Part shown: piece by piece, positions 10,114 through 18,655 of the stretch
Layout: each line of letters starts with the position of its first letter
Position numbering within the stretch: position 1 is the first letter of the stretch
DNA from: Bin80 sp964503085
Lineage (GTDB): Bacteria > Bacteroidota > Rhodothermia > Rhodothermales > Bin80
Assembly: GCA_964503085.1 (NCBI GenBank)
Contig: CAZCYQ010000010.1
Coordinates: 1 to 64,000 of the forward strand
Length of the DNA stretch: 64,000 nucleotides
Direction of reading: 5' to 3'
Program-made: the position numbers and the translations under genes
Notes under the pieces: generated by a model
Database searches by the model: none
Seen by the model: only the letters and a program-made list of their open reading frames with translations
Told to the model about the DNA's origin: nothing

Positions 10114-11556
10114 TTAATTTGCCATTCTGGTGATGATGGCATCAGCCAGTAATTTGGCATCTGCAGAATCAAGAAAAAACATCGGAAAGCCGAGTACAGC
10201 CGCGTCAAAACTGGTACCGAAGTAAATGAGTCCCACCGCTCCTCCGCGATATTGAGGATAGTTGGTATCAGTGGAGGTGTCATACGAGAGAATCAGTTCC
10301 GTGAAGCCGCCGCGCTGCTGAATAATGTTGACGTTGTTGATGGCTCCGGAATTGGGAAAATAATCCAGCTTGGTCGGATCAACGGATACATTAGGGAATC
10401 CATTTACGCCAATTCCGCCTGTAAAGTCCGCGAGGAGTGCTGTTTCGTCAACTGTTCCGATTTGCATGTAATCATTGACAAACGATCCTTCCTGAAAAGT
10501 TTGAGGGAAATTTTCCTGCCAGGCAAATGATTTCAGGATGCGCCAGCCGCTGATGATTATGCTACCTCCCACATTCAGGTAGTCTCGAATTATCGGTTCT
10601 TCCGTGGCCAGTGCATGTGGACGGGAAGTTGGTCGATCGTCTGCATGCCATACCAAGAGTTTATAGCGACCAAGTTCATTCAAGGGTGGCAACCCCTCCT
10701 GCGTTAGAAAATCCCAAGATGCATCTGGATTGAATAGGTCCGAATAGAACTTGTCCACATCGTCGTCTGTCTGGTTGGTCCTGACATTAAAATTCTCCTC
10801 ATTGGTTTCATCTATAATGAGGAGGTTGCGGTCAAAGCGTGGGTTGACTAGGTGGATGGTCACGCGGCTGCCCTCCGGACTTACAAGATCTGTATTGTCG
10901 CGTGCAACCACCTGTATTGTATGGCTGCCTTCCAAGGGCGCAGCAAGTGCCTCGGGTCCGATCACTGCCGTCGTATCCTGTATCCATACCAAGGGTTGGC
11001 CGTCTACGGAATAACCATACTCTTCAATGTGCCCATCTTCATCGCTGCCGCTGAAAACGATTTGAATTCCCTGCCACCAATCTGTAGTAGACTCCAGCAC
11101 AAAAAACTCCTGTCCTTCCATCGGTGCATGTAGGGTGGTAAGCGGAGCAAATGTTTGTGTGGTATAGAACGTGCGCACGGCTGGCGTCGGGTCGGGGGTT
11201 CCATGATTATCCAGCGCGCGCACTTCAAACCGTTGTAGGTTCAGAGGATCAATCGAGCTGAAGCTGAGCGTAACGCTGGTTTCAGTAGTTGTGACCCAGT
11301 CCTGGACCAGTGAATCCAAACGGAACAAATAGGTGCTGACCACCCGGTATTGATACGCTGCAACAAACCCATCCGCATCGCCACCATTCCAGTGCATTGT
11401 TACCAGTGCGAAAAGGGTATCCGATTCGAGAGGGATATTCGCCAAAGAGGTGCTTGGGGGCTCGTTCTCGTTTGCCGGTAACAGATTTGAGTCGCAGCCC
11501 AATATCACCGAGCACAAGAGACAGATAGCCCCCATGTTACGGAAGCATCTGGACAT
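10114..11556 (-). CDS. Lipoprotein with FN3-like and GATase-like regions, unknown function
   Basis: A 480-residue predicted lipoprotein (MGAICLLCSVILGC gives the lipobox Cys). Residues about 35-215 look like two Ig/fibronectin-like sandwiches (MHWNGGDADGFVAAYQYRV; IQIVFSGSDEDGHIEEYGY). The C-terminal half (about 235-480) has the alternating hydrophobic pattern of a class I glutamine-amidotransferase/flavodoxin-like fold (NLLIIDETNEEN, YKLLVWHADDR, YLNVGGSIIISGW), with no catalytic Cys-His pair I could recognise. It overlaps the previous lipoprotein gene by 20 bases and precedes the TonB receptor by 9 bases, so it may be the surface glycan-binding partner that replaces SusD. That role is speculative. 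Confidence 0.75.
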   Translation of the reverse strand: MSRCFRNMGAICLLCSVILGCDSNLLPANENEPPSTSLANIPLESDTLFALVTMHWNGGDADGFVAAYQYRVVSTYLFRLDSLVQDWVTTTETSVTLSFSSIDPLNLQRFEVRALDNHGTPDPTPAVRTFYTTQTFAPLTTLHAPMEGQEFFVLESTTDWWQGIQIVFSGSDEDGHIEEYGYSVDGQPLVWIQDTTAVIGPEALAAPLEGSHTIQVVARDNTDLVSPEGSRVTIHLVNPRFDRNLLIIDETNEENFNVRTNQTDDDVDKFYSDLFNPDASWDFLTQEGLPPLNELGRYKLLVWHADDRPTSRPHALATEEPIIRDYLNVGGSIIISGWRILKSFAWQENFPQTFQEGSFVNDYMQIGTVDETALLADFTGGIGVNGFPNVSVDPTKLDYFPNSGAINNVNIIQQRGGFTELILSYDTSTDTNYPQYRGGAVGLIYFGTSFDAAVLGFPMFFLDSADAKLLADAIITRMAN

Positions 11557-12133
11557 CAGTCACATCAAGATTTGCTTCGAACAGGAACTGATTACGAAAC
11601 CGTTTGACAGATTGTAGCGGTTTAATCCGAACGATAATTTCTGTTGTGCGCCCCGGCACAATATCAAACTCAGTGGAAAACTCCTGCAGAACGGTTGTGG
11701 AGGGGCTCATGCGAACGGGAATGGTAAACGAAGCGATCCGGAACTCATTGGTGGAAAGGCCAAATTCGAAACGGGTATAGCTCCCCGGTGGGAGGTAGGA
11801 CTCAAAAATCGTATGGGAAGCATATCCATCCCCCTCCTGCTCAAGAATATTTACAATTTGATCCTGTTGCTGATTGGTCCCCGGATGGTTGAAGAGGACA
11901 AAAAAAACAGAATCCATGAACGCTTTTCCTTGGAAAACTGTTAGGTCAAACTGATCTCCTGTACTGACTTCCACCGGATCAGTGACAATGACGAGGGATC
12001 TATCGGTGGGATCTGATTCCAGGGTAATGCGCAGAACTCCCGGGTCGGGCGACGGCTCAACCCCGGTACTGCAGGCCATAGGAATGATTAGGAGCAGAAC
12101 CCCTAGGAATCTATACGTAGCTGCATTAGCCAT
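11537..12133 (-). CDS. Small lipoprotein, unknown function
   Basis: A 198-residue predicted lipoprotein with the signal FLGVLLLIIPMAC. The mature part looks all-beta, like a single sandwich domain (VLRITLESDPTDRSLVIV; PPGSYTRFEFGLS). No family is recognised. A strong 13-base-pair hairpin ends 8 bases before its ATG, which may affect translation. It overlaps the next lipoprotein gene by 20 bases, so the two are probably translationally coupled and act together at the cell surface near the TonB receptor. The gene call rests on the intact frame, the lipobox and the operon position. Confidence 0.7.
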   Translation of the reverse strand: MANAATYRFLGVLLLIIPMACSTGVEPSPDPGVLRITLESDPTDRSLVIVTDPVEVSTGDQFDLTVFQGKAFMDSVFFVLFNHPGTNQQQDQIVNILEQEGDGYASHTIFESYLPPGSYTRFEFGLSTNEFRIASFTIPVRMSPSTTVLQEFSTEFDIVPGRTTEIIVRIKPLQSVKRFRNQFLFEANLDVTDVQMLP

Positions 12134-12141
12134 TGGGTCTT

Positions 12142-12171
12142 GGTCCCCGAGGCACAGATGCCTCGGGGACC
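12142..12171 (-). promoter_or_regulatory. Intercistronic hairpin just before the lipoprotein start codon
   Basis: A perfect inverted repeat with 13-base arms (GGTCCCCGAGGCA / TGCCTCGGGGACC) and a 4-base loop lies in the 55-base gap between the LamG gene stop and the next ATG. It has no following T tract, so it is not a canonical intrinsic terminator. It ends 8 bases upstream of the ATG, where a ribosome would bind. It may stabilise the upstream message, attenuate read-through, or limit translation of the downstream genes. Confidence 0.6.
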
Positions 12172-12188
12172 AGGTTATTACGCCTGAG

Positions 12189-15100
12189 CTATTTGATAAA
12201 CATCATGGTTTGTGTAGCAACAAAATCACCTGCCTGGATTCTGTAGATGTACATACCACTTGACAGGTTGCTGGCATCAAACTGTATTGCCTGCGTTCCT
12301 GCGGGCTGCATTCCGTCCAGTAGCGTCATTACTTTACGTCCCAGGAGGTCAAACACGTCAAGGGTCACGTGTTCGGCCAGAGGGATTTGGAATTGAATGG
12401 TGGTAGTAGGATTGAACGGATTGGGATAGTTTTGCGACAAGGTATATTCAGATGGAAGCTCGGTTGGTTCTTCGGCAGCTGTATAGGTCAGTCCGAGTGC
12501 CGCATGGTTATAAAATATAACATCGTCAATCTCTCCATCCAGGAAGCTCCTGTTCCCGATATGTCCGATGGAAACTGGCCACAAGGTTGCGCCTTCCTCC
12601 CCTGGCTGAACGGGCATGGAGGCATCGCCTCGGTCAATCAAGTTACCACTTGCATCTGCAAGTTCAAGAACTGCGACGAAGAGGCTATCGTTCGTGGCTT
12701 GGGGTCTGACCTCCAACATCGCATGATACCAAACATTGGTCTCCATGGAGGTGCCCAGTTCGATTTCAACATGCTGGTTTCCCCCAAAGGTCGGATGCCA
12801 AAAGCGGGCAGCCAGTTTTTTCTCGGGGTTGTCGTACATGCCCCAGAGAAGTGAGAAACTCTCCTCTCCCCAGCAAAAGGAGCACAAGGGCAAAGCAGGT
12901 TTGTTGACCAGATACATCCAATTCCCTTCCGGAGTCCCTTCCCTGAAATCGTTCACCCGGAATTTGATTTCAAGGGCAAATGCATCGCCGGCACCTAAGA
13001 GAGCATCTTGGATTTCCAAGTAGTCATCCATTCCATCCATTTGCAAAACACGCGATCCGAGTTCTGTCGATTCTACTGAGGTTGGCGCACCATAGACATT
13101 GGTAAAGTGTCCGGTACCGGATACATCCAGCCCTAGGTTGTTTTCGGATTCAAAGTTGAGATCAACTGATTTGATATCCGGACCATAAAACGGGAGGCTC
13201 AGGAAGAAGGGTTGATCGGATTCTGCTGTTTCGGGATAAACTGAACGCAGGCCTCTGCTGTTTTCGGCCGAAACATACATGTAGGAAACACGCCCTAGTG
13301 TAGGCTTGAATGTGGCTTGATATAGATTGCCTCCCGCCGAATCGGGGTTAATAACCATTTCGTACGACGCGAAATTCACGCCATCTCCCTCATGGGCTTG
13401 AACCTTGGCGATCTGGCCTCCTAGGCCCTCAGATACACGTGCAGATAACTGGATAGTAAACTCGGGGGGATTGGTCGGCATAAGATCAAGGTCTACGCCT
13501 GTAAGTTGAATACTTGGCGCTGCGTCAACCTCAATCTTCCCTGTTGAGTAGTTGTAGTACTTCACGCCATCCATGACGCCTTGGAAGCCCGCGCCATCAT
13601 CTGTACGGTTTCCCTCCGCAAGACCTAAACGCAGTGGTAGGTCCGGGTTATTCAAAGGACGTCCATTATAGCCTACGTGGTTGGTTTTTATAACCGTACC
13701 GTCGGCGCTTCGCAGTTGGAAGAGCGCATAGTAATCAAATACATCTGATTCTGGCGCTTTACGATTTTCAAGAAGGATGTGATACCACGTACCTTCTTCA
13801 AGTTCTACATCCAACGGCACCTCTATATTCCCTCTGCCTCCGTCAGGATATTCCACCCAGTAGCGGCTGTGAATTTTCTTGTTGCGCGCATCAAATGCTC
13901 CGGTAATCACGCTGAAGGTTGCTTCGCCCCAACAGACTGGACAGGGTTCTGGTTTGATTGCCCAGAATTGCCAGTTTCCGTCGGGGACCTGGTCTTCCTG
14001 GAAGTCTTCAACATTCACCCACATTTCAAATGAATATTCATCAGTGTCGCCAATCACCGGTGAGCCGATTTGCAAGTAGTCCGTGTCGCCATTGAATTGC
14101 ATCCCGTAATCTCCTTCCGCGGATTCCATCGTGTAAGTTGGCATGCCTCCGGCTACGATCTGATTGCCGTAGGTGGAGTTGTCCAGCACCGGGAGCATTC
14201 CCTCTTCAAAATCCAGTCCCAGGGTTAGGGTCATCGGTGCCGCCTGCGCCCGTGTGTAGTAGCTTGGCGTGTCCGACTCTGCACTGGTGGGCAATGTTCT
14301 GATATTGCCAGCTGTGTCTGTGGCACGGACATAGTAATACTGGATGACACCCGGTGCACTGGGTAGCATTGCCGCATACATTCCACTGCCATCATCGCTC
14401 ATGCTGATTGCCATGAAGTCATCGGTTGCACCGCCACGTACCATGAGCTCAACCGTTTGAACAGCGTCAACGCCCACGCTTCCAACCATCGCAGTAACCA
14501 TACCGGAAGGATCTGTCATCACGTTTGAAATGACGGGAGGGACCGAATAGTCCTTTCGGACGACGTCACTGATGCGTATTTCATCAATGAAACAATCACA
14601 AAACCCAGACTGATCACCTGTGGTGTTGCCGTTGGTTCCAATCATCAGGTCCCAGTCCGTGATGTTTGGCGCATCGGTAGCTGGATCGTACTCATGCTGA
14701 TTACTGTATATCAACTCCCCTTCGTCATTATGAACGAGTTGCACTACAACGTTGTGCTGGGTGTCGCGGATCAGTGTTGCGTGATACCAGACTCCTGGTT
14801 CAATCAGGTTGATGTCAGACTGGATCGATGGATATGTTCTGGATTCCGGGGCATAATAGCCAGTTGAAAGGAAGCGGGTATCTCCCTTTACTTCAACGAA
14901 GTAATTCCCTTGACTCCAGTGATCGGTTGCGCTTCCGCGTTTCCAGATCATTGAAGGAAAAAAGCGATGGTCTGAGTTATCGGTGCCGTAGGTTACAATA
15001 TTGAACCAGAGTTCAACGGTATAATCATCCGGCAAATCCAGGTGGTCTGAGTCCATGACCTGCAGGTAGGTTGAATCTGAAGCCGCATCATTTGTTAGAT

Positions 15101-15341
15101 AGAGTGATGTTCCCAGGTGCTCGGTTGCGCTGGTTCCAGGATAGACGGGCTCCTTGCCATGAGGTGTGACACTGTGTTCCTTTCCTGATCGATCCTCCAG
15201 GTTGTTCTCGAAGCTTAAGAGCAACATGGTGTTATCATCGGGGGTTGCCGGCATGGTCAACTGTGCGGAAACCTCAGCAGGGAGTGCGAACACAATGGTC
15301 ACAAGTGTGAGGCAAAAAAGTGATAGGAATTTTGAATGCAT
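12189..15341 (-). CDS. Secreted three-LamG-module protein with T9SS sorting domain
   Basis: A 1050-residue secreted protein without a recognised catalytic domain. It has a signal peptide (ending VSAQ), three LamG/concanavalin-like modules (about 35-270, 370-625 and 725-955), linkers resembling beta-sandwich domains (about 275-365 and 635-720), and a T9SS type A tail (YTLSQNYPNPFNP ... MYIYRIQAGDF). LamG modules 2 and 3 share a paired-cysteine element (KPEPCPVCWGEATFSV and KPALPLCSFCWGEESFSL). It is the first gene after lacI with a 12-base gap. A role as a surface fructan-binding protein is likely from context. The repeated modules appear to come from internal duplication. Confidence 0.88.
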   Translation of the reverse strand: MHSKFLSLFCLTLVTIVFALPAEVSAQLTMPATPDDNTMLLLSFENNLEDRSGKEHSVTPHGKEPVYPGTSATEHLGTSLYLTNDAASDSTYLQVMDSDHLDLPDDYTVELWFNIVTYGTDNSDHRFFPSMIWKRGSATDHWSQGNYFVEVKGDTRFLSTGYYAPESRTYPSIQSDINLIEPGVWYHATLIRDTQHNVVVQLVHNDEGELIYSNQHEYDPATDAPNITDWDLMIGTNGNTTGDQSGFCDCFIDEIRISDVVRKDYSVPPVISNVMTDPSGMVTAMVGSVGVDAVQTVELMVRGGATDDFMAISMSDDGSGMYAAMLPSAPGVIQYYYVRATDTAGNIRTLPTSAESDTPSYYTRAQAAPMTLTLGLDFEEGMLPVLDNSTYGNQIVAGGMPTYTMESAEGDYGMQFNGDTDYLQIGSPVIGDTDEYSFEMWVNVEDFQEDQVPDGNWQFWAIKPEPCPVCWGEATFSVITGAFDARNKKIHSRYWVEYPDGGRGNIEVPLDVELEEGTWYHILLENRKAPESDVFDYYALFQLRSADGTVIKTNHVGYNGRPLNNPDLPLRLGLAEGNRTDDGAGFQGVMDGVKYYNYSTGKIEVDAAPSIQLTGVDLDLMPTNPPEFTIQLSARVSEGLGGQIAKVQAHEGDGVNFASYEMVINPDSAGGNLYQATFKPTLGRVSYMYVSAENSRGLRSVYPETAESDQPFFLSLPFYGPDIKSVDLNFESENNLGLDVSGTGHFTNVYGAPTSVESTELGSRVLQMDGMDDYLEIQDALLGAGDAFALEIKFRVNDFREGTPEGNWMYLVNKPALPLCSFCWGEESFSLLWGMYDNPEKKLAARFWHPTFGGNQHVEIELGTSMETNVWYHAMLEVRPQATNDSLFVAVLELADASGNLIDRGDASMPVQPGEEGATLWPVSIGHIGNRSFLDGEIDDVIFYNHAALGLTYTAAEEPTELPSEYTLSQNYPNPFNPTTTIQFQIPLAEHVTLDVFDLLGRKVMTLLDGMQPAGTQAIQFDASNLSSGMYIYRIQAGDFVATQTMMFIK

Positions 15342-15353
15342 TTGAGTGTGCTG

Positions 15354-16373
15354 TTATGGGGTTAGGTAGTTGCCGCAGGATGCCCGGATTTTCAGTTCCG
15401 GTTGCAATACAACCAGTAAAGGGGGGCGCTGCGGTTCTTCGATTCTTGATAAGAGCAGTTTGATGGACTGACATCCCAGATTATATGTGGGTTGCCGGAC
15501 GGTCGTAGGTGGAGGATTCAAGGCCAGGGCTAAGTCCCAGGGTAAATCGTCATAGCCCACCAGGGCAACTTGCTCAGGGATCTTAATTTGGAGTTCACGT
15601 AGCGTCGCCATCACCCCCAGTGTCATCAGGTTGTTACCTGCCAAGAGTGCGGTTGGGGGATTATCCAAGTTCATGAGCGCATGCGTTAGTGCACGTCCCT
15701 GTTCCTTTGACCGAGTGCCCTCGCGTATTAGATCGGCTTCAATCGGGATCCCATGCTCCCGAAGTGCGGCCTCATAGCCAATTCGTCGTTCACGACTCGA
15801 GGATACAATCGGCATGCCGCCTACATACCCGATTCGCCGGTGTCCCAGCTGAATCAGATGCGACACTGCATTCCGTGCTCCGGCAATGTTGTCAGCAACG
15901 ACGGTGTCGCACTCCAGGGTATCCATACGACGATCCACGCAAACAACGGGGATCCGGGCATCAGATAACATCTTGACAGAAGCATTGTCCCCTGTGACCG
16001 GTGGAAAGATGACACCATCAACAGATTCAGTTCTCAGGGTTTCCAGGCATTGAGCTTGTCGTACGGGATCTTCGTCTACATTTGCCAGGATGAGTGCGTA
16101 GCCATTGGCTTGTGCAACATCCTCAATGCCGCGGACCAGTTCCGAAAAAAACGGATTTTGAATGTCTGGAATGATAACACCAAGGATGTACTTTTTTCCG
16201 TGTTCGACCCGAAGTCGACGTGCAACACGACTGGGGCGATACCCAAGCTCATCAATAGCGGCCTGTACCTTATGTCGTGTAATTGGGGCTACAGCAGATG
16301 GCTTGTTGATCGTGCGTGACACGGTTGCAGTCGAGACTCCAGCTTTAGATGAGACGTCTATCAGAGTGGCCAT
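15354..16373 (-). CDS. LacI-family transcriptional regulator
   Basis: A 339-residue LacI/GalR-family regulator. The N-terminal helix-turn-helix is clear (LIDVSSKAGVSTATVSRTIN, about residues 4-23), with the hinge helix (GYRPSRVARRLR) and a periplasmic-binding-protein-like effector domain (about 60-335, containing ILGVIIPDIQNPFFSELVRG and VALVGYDDLPW). It should bind a palindromic operator and release it, or bind more tightly, when a sugar ligand is present. It heads the fructan operon. A perfect palindrome 27 bases upstream of its ATG and a matching one before oppD suggest it controls its own operon and the importer. The likely effector is a fructan-derived sugar; this is inferred. Confidence 0.93.
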   Translation of the reverse strand: MATLIDVSSKAGVSTATVSRTINKPSAVAPITRHKVQAAIDELGYRPSRVARRLRVEHGKKYILGVIIPDIQNPFFSELVRGIEDVAQANGYALILANVDEDPVRQAQCLETLRTESVDGVIFPPVTGDNASVKMLSDARIPVVCVDRRMDTLECDTVVADNIAGARNAVSHLIQLGHRRIGYVGGMPIVSSSRERRIGYEAALREHGIPIEADLIREGTRSKEQGRALTHALMNLDNPPTALLAGNNLMTLGVMATLRELQIKIPEQVALVGYDDLPWDLALALNPPPTTVRQPTYNLGCQSIKLLLSRIEEPQRPPLLVVLQPELKIRASCGNYLTP

Positions 16374-16378
16374 GGAGG

Positions 16379-16420
16379 CAATATACGAATTTATTGGGAG
16401 AAATGTAAACCTTTACATTT
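16379..16420 (-). promoter_or_regulatory. LacI-type operator and overlapping promoter of the fructan operon
   Basis: Positions 16401-16420 hold the perfect palindrome AAATGTAAACCTTTACATTT (9-base arms around CC), typical of LacI-family operators. On the minus strand the TTTACA of its downstream half and a TATATT at about 16379-16384 form a sigma70-like pair 18 bases apart, so bound repressor would cover the -35 region. The TATATT lies very close to the lacI ATG, which would give a very short leader. The palindrome is seen directly; the promoter reading is tentative. Confidence 0.7.
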
Positions 16421-16582
16421 GACGGGATCAATCAATGAATTTGGAGGGAATGATTGCTCAGGTGGTACTAGATTTGGGCACACAGACTCGGGGAAATATG
16501 AAAGTGTTTGCTAATGGTCATCTACGATTGTCATGTAACTCATATCGTAAAGGGGTGCTGGGCAATGGGGAAGCGGTCGCCG

Positions 16583-17665
16583 TTATTTGGCTTCGGAGCC
16601 GATAGCGTCTCTGAGGGCATCGCCCAAAAAATTGAATGAAACGACCGTTAGGAGTACGGGAACAGTCGGAAGCAATAGCCAAGGAAACTGTACAATGACA
16701 CGTACATGTTGGGCTTCTTCCAGTAGCACGCCCCAACTTGTCATGGGTGGGCGAATACCCAGCCCGAGAAAACTTAAAGCTGTTTCACCAAGGATAGTAG
16801 CTGGTATTGCGAGCGTTGCAATCACGATCAAGTAGCCGTAGGTAGCTGGAATTAGATGTTTGAAAATGATGTGGGAATTGCTGGCTCCGTAAGAGGTAGC
16901 TGCTCGCACATAATCCGATTCACGGAGGGAGAGCACAAGTCCCCGGATTTGGCGTGCCAGTCCGCCCCACCCAATGAGGGAAAGGATCGTAATAATACCA
17001 AAGTAAACCGCGACTGAGCTCCAATCGGGTGGCAGGGCGGCAGCCAGTGCCATCCAGAGCGGAATCGCAGGAAAGGACATGATGAGTTCAATTGCTCGTT
17101 GAAGGATCGTGTCAGTTAGACCGCCGAAATAACCAGAGATCGTCCCGATCACCGCTCCCAGTATGGTTGTGAGCAGTACACCAATTAGGCCGACTGTCAG
17201 TGAAATGCGTCCGCCATACAAAATTCTGGATAGCACATCTCGACCAAGTTTGTCTGTACCAAGGGGAAACCAGGGCGCTTCCTCTGTGCCGAACAGGTGT
17301 ATATTCATCGGCAAAAGTCCCATGAGTTTGTAGTCATCGCCACGCACAAAAAAACGTATCGGAATGCGGCGCGAGCTCTCTTCTATATATGTGCGTTCGA
17401 GACCATCTTCGGAAAAGATCTTCGAGTGGGCGTACACGAAAGGCCGATGAAGCCCGTCGGCATCCCAAAAATGTATGCGTTGAGGCGGTGCATGGACATA
17501 GTCAATTGCTTGTGTTGTGTAATGGTACGGGGAGAGAAAGTCTGCAAAGATCGCACTCAAGTACAAACAAATGATGATTATACCACCGACTATCCCCAAT
17601 TTTGAGCTCTTGAAGCGGCGCCAGGCTAGGGCCCCCGGTCCCAGATAGCGAGTCGTGTCAGTCAT
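16583..17665 (-). CDS. Opp/Dpp-type ABC transporter permease (OppC-like)
   Basis: A 360-residue inner-membrane permease of the peptide/oligosaccharide ABC importer class. It has one N-terminal transmembrane helix (IVGGIIIICLYLSAIFADFL), an extended periplasmic segment (about 55-145), and a C-terminal BPD_transp_1 domain with the cytoplasmic coupling motif around REEDYVRA-type sequence (SLRESDYVRAATSYGASNSH). The ATG at 17665 (MTDTTRYLGPGALAW) is chosen because it overlaps the oppB-like stop by 8 bases; a longer frame to 17734 would intrude into oppB. It is the last gene of the operon running from 22622. It pairs with the upstream OppB-like permease, probably for oligosaccharides. Confidence 0.9.
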   Translation of the reverse strand: MTDTTRYLGPGALAWRRFKSSKLGIVGGIIIICLYLSAIFADFLSPYHYTTQAIDYVHAPPQRIHFWDADGLHRPFVYAHSKIFSEDGLERTYIEESSRRIPIRFFVRGDDYKLMGLLPMNIHLFGTEEAPWFPLGTDKLGRDVLSRILYGGRISLTVGLIGVLLTTILGAVIGTISGYFGGLTDTILQRAIELIMSFPAIPLWMALAAALPPDWSSVAVYFGIITILSLIGWGGLARQIRGLVLSLRESDYVRAATSYGASNSHIIFKHLIPATYGYLIVIATLAIPATILGETALSFLGLGIRPPMTSWGVLLEEAQHVRVIVQFPWLLLPTVPVLLTVVSFNFLGDALRDAIGSEAK

Positions 17666-18647
17666 AGCGAATCCTCGGGTCCACAATTGCAAGCGCAATA
17701 TCTGCCAGTAAGTTGCCAACAAGAAGCAAGGCACTGACCATCAGAATCAGTGTACCAGCTACGTACATGTCCTGAGTAAGCAGGCTTTCAAAGAGCAGCA
17801 GACCAGCAGTGGGCAGATTCAAAACAATGGATATGATCGCACTGCCGCTCAGGAGGCCGGGTAGGCTCATTCCCAGAATGGATATCAGTGGATTGATAGC
17901 CATACGAAGTGCGTGTTTTCCAAATACTTGTCGTGGAGACAGTCCTTTTGCCCGGGCAGTTAGGATATACGGCTCTCCTAGCACATCTAGCATGCTTCCC
18001 CGCATGATGCGCATCAGGCCGGCGGTGCCGTTTACTGCCACGATAGCAGCGGGGATGGGCAGGTGTTTGGCGAGATCCCATACCTTTGCCCAACTCCAAG
18101 GCTGGAAATAATACTCGGGCGAAAAAAGTCCGATAAACGAGTAATCCAGGACAAACAGGCCGAGAACAAGCAGGAAGAGTGCCAGCATAAACTCTGGAAT
18201 TGACATTCCGATGAAGCTGATGCCTCCACTGAAATGATCCTGCCATTTATACTTATGGATGGCTGCCCAACACCCTAACGGAATAGCGACAAGGTATACC
18301 AAGATCAGACTCGTGCCGGCGATGAGTAGAGTAAAGCCCAGATAGCTCCAGATGATGTCTGTGACGGGTTTATCGTAGGCAAACGAGTCTCCAAAGTCTC
18401 CACGAGTCACAATGCCACCAATCCACAAGGTGTATTGGCGCCAGGCAGGCTGATCAAGGCCATACCGTACCCGGAGTTGTTCGACCTGGGCAGCACTGGA
18501 AGCATCTCCATAACGGCTTTCCAATTCAACGATTCGTTGTTCAAGGAAACTGCCCGGCGGGAGTTGGATAATGATAAAAGCAATGACCGATACCGCAAAA
18601 AGCATCGGGATAAAGATGAGGACTCTTCGGATGATGTAGGTGAGCAT
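17658..18647 (-). CDS. Opp/Dpp-type ABC transporter permease (OppB-like)
   Basis: A 329-residue permease with the usual OppB plan: N-terminal helix (YIIRRVLIFIPMLFAVSVIA), a periplasmic loop, and five further helices carrying the BPD_transp_1 domain with the coupling motif around EPYILTARAKGLSPRQVF. It sits 8 bases downstream of the binding-protein gene and overlaps the OppC-like gene. It forms the inner-membrane channel together with OppC. Clear family match; the substrate is inferred from the fructan genes on both sides. Confidence 0.92.
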   Translation of the reverse strand: MLTYIIRRVLIFIPMLFAVSVIAFIIIQLPPGSFLEQRIVELESRYGDASSAAQVEQLRVRYGLDQPAWRQYTLWIGGIVTRGDFGDSFAYDKPVTDIIWSYLGFTLLIAGTSLILVYLVAIPLGCWAAIHKYKWQDHFSGGISFIGMSIPEFMLALFLLVLGLFVLDYSFIGLFSPEYYFQPWSWAKVWDLAKHLPIPAAIVAVNGTAGLMRIMRGSMLDVLGEPYILTARAKGLSPRQVFGKHALRMAINPLISILGMSLPGLLSGSAIISIVLNLPTAGLLLFESLLTQDMYVAGTLILMVSALLLVGNLLADIALAIVDPRIRYD

Positions 18648-18655
18648 GGCCGGGC

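Noticed and set aside
17665..17734. Longer N-terminus for the OppC-like permease
   Set aside because: The extension lies inside the oppB-like coding end and lacks permease features; the ATG at 17665 fits the operon.
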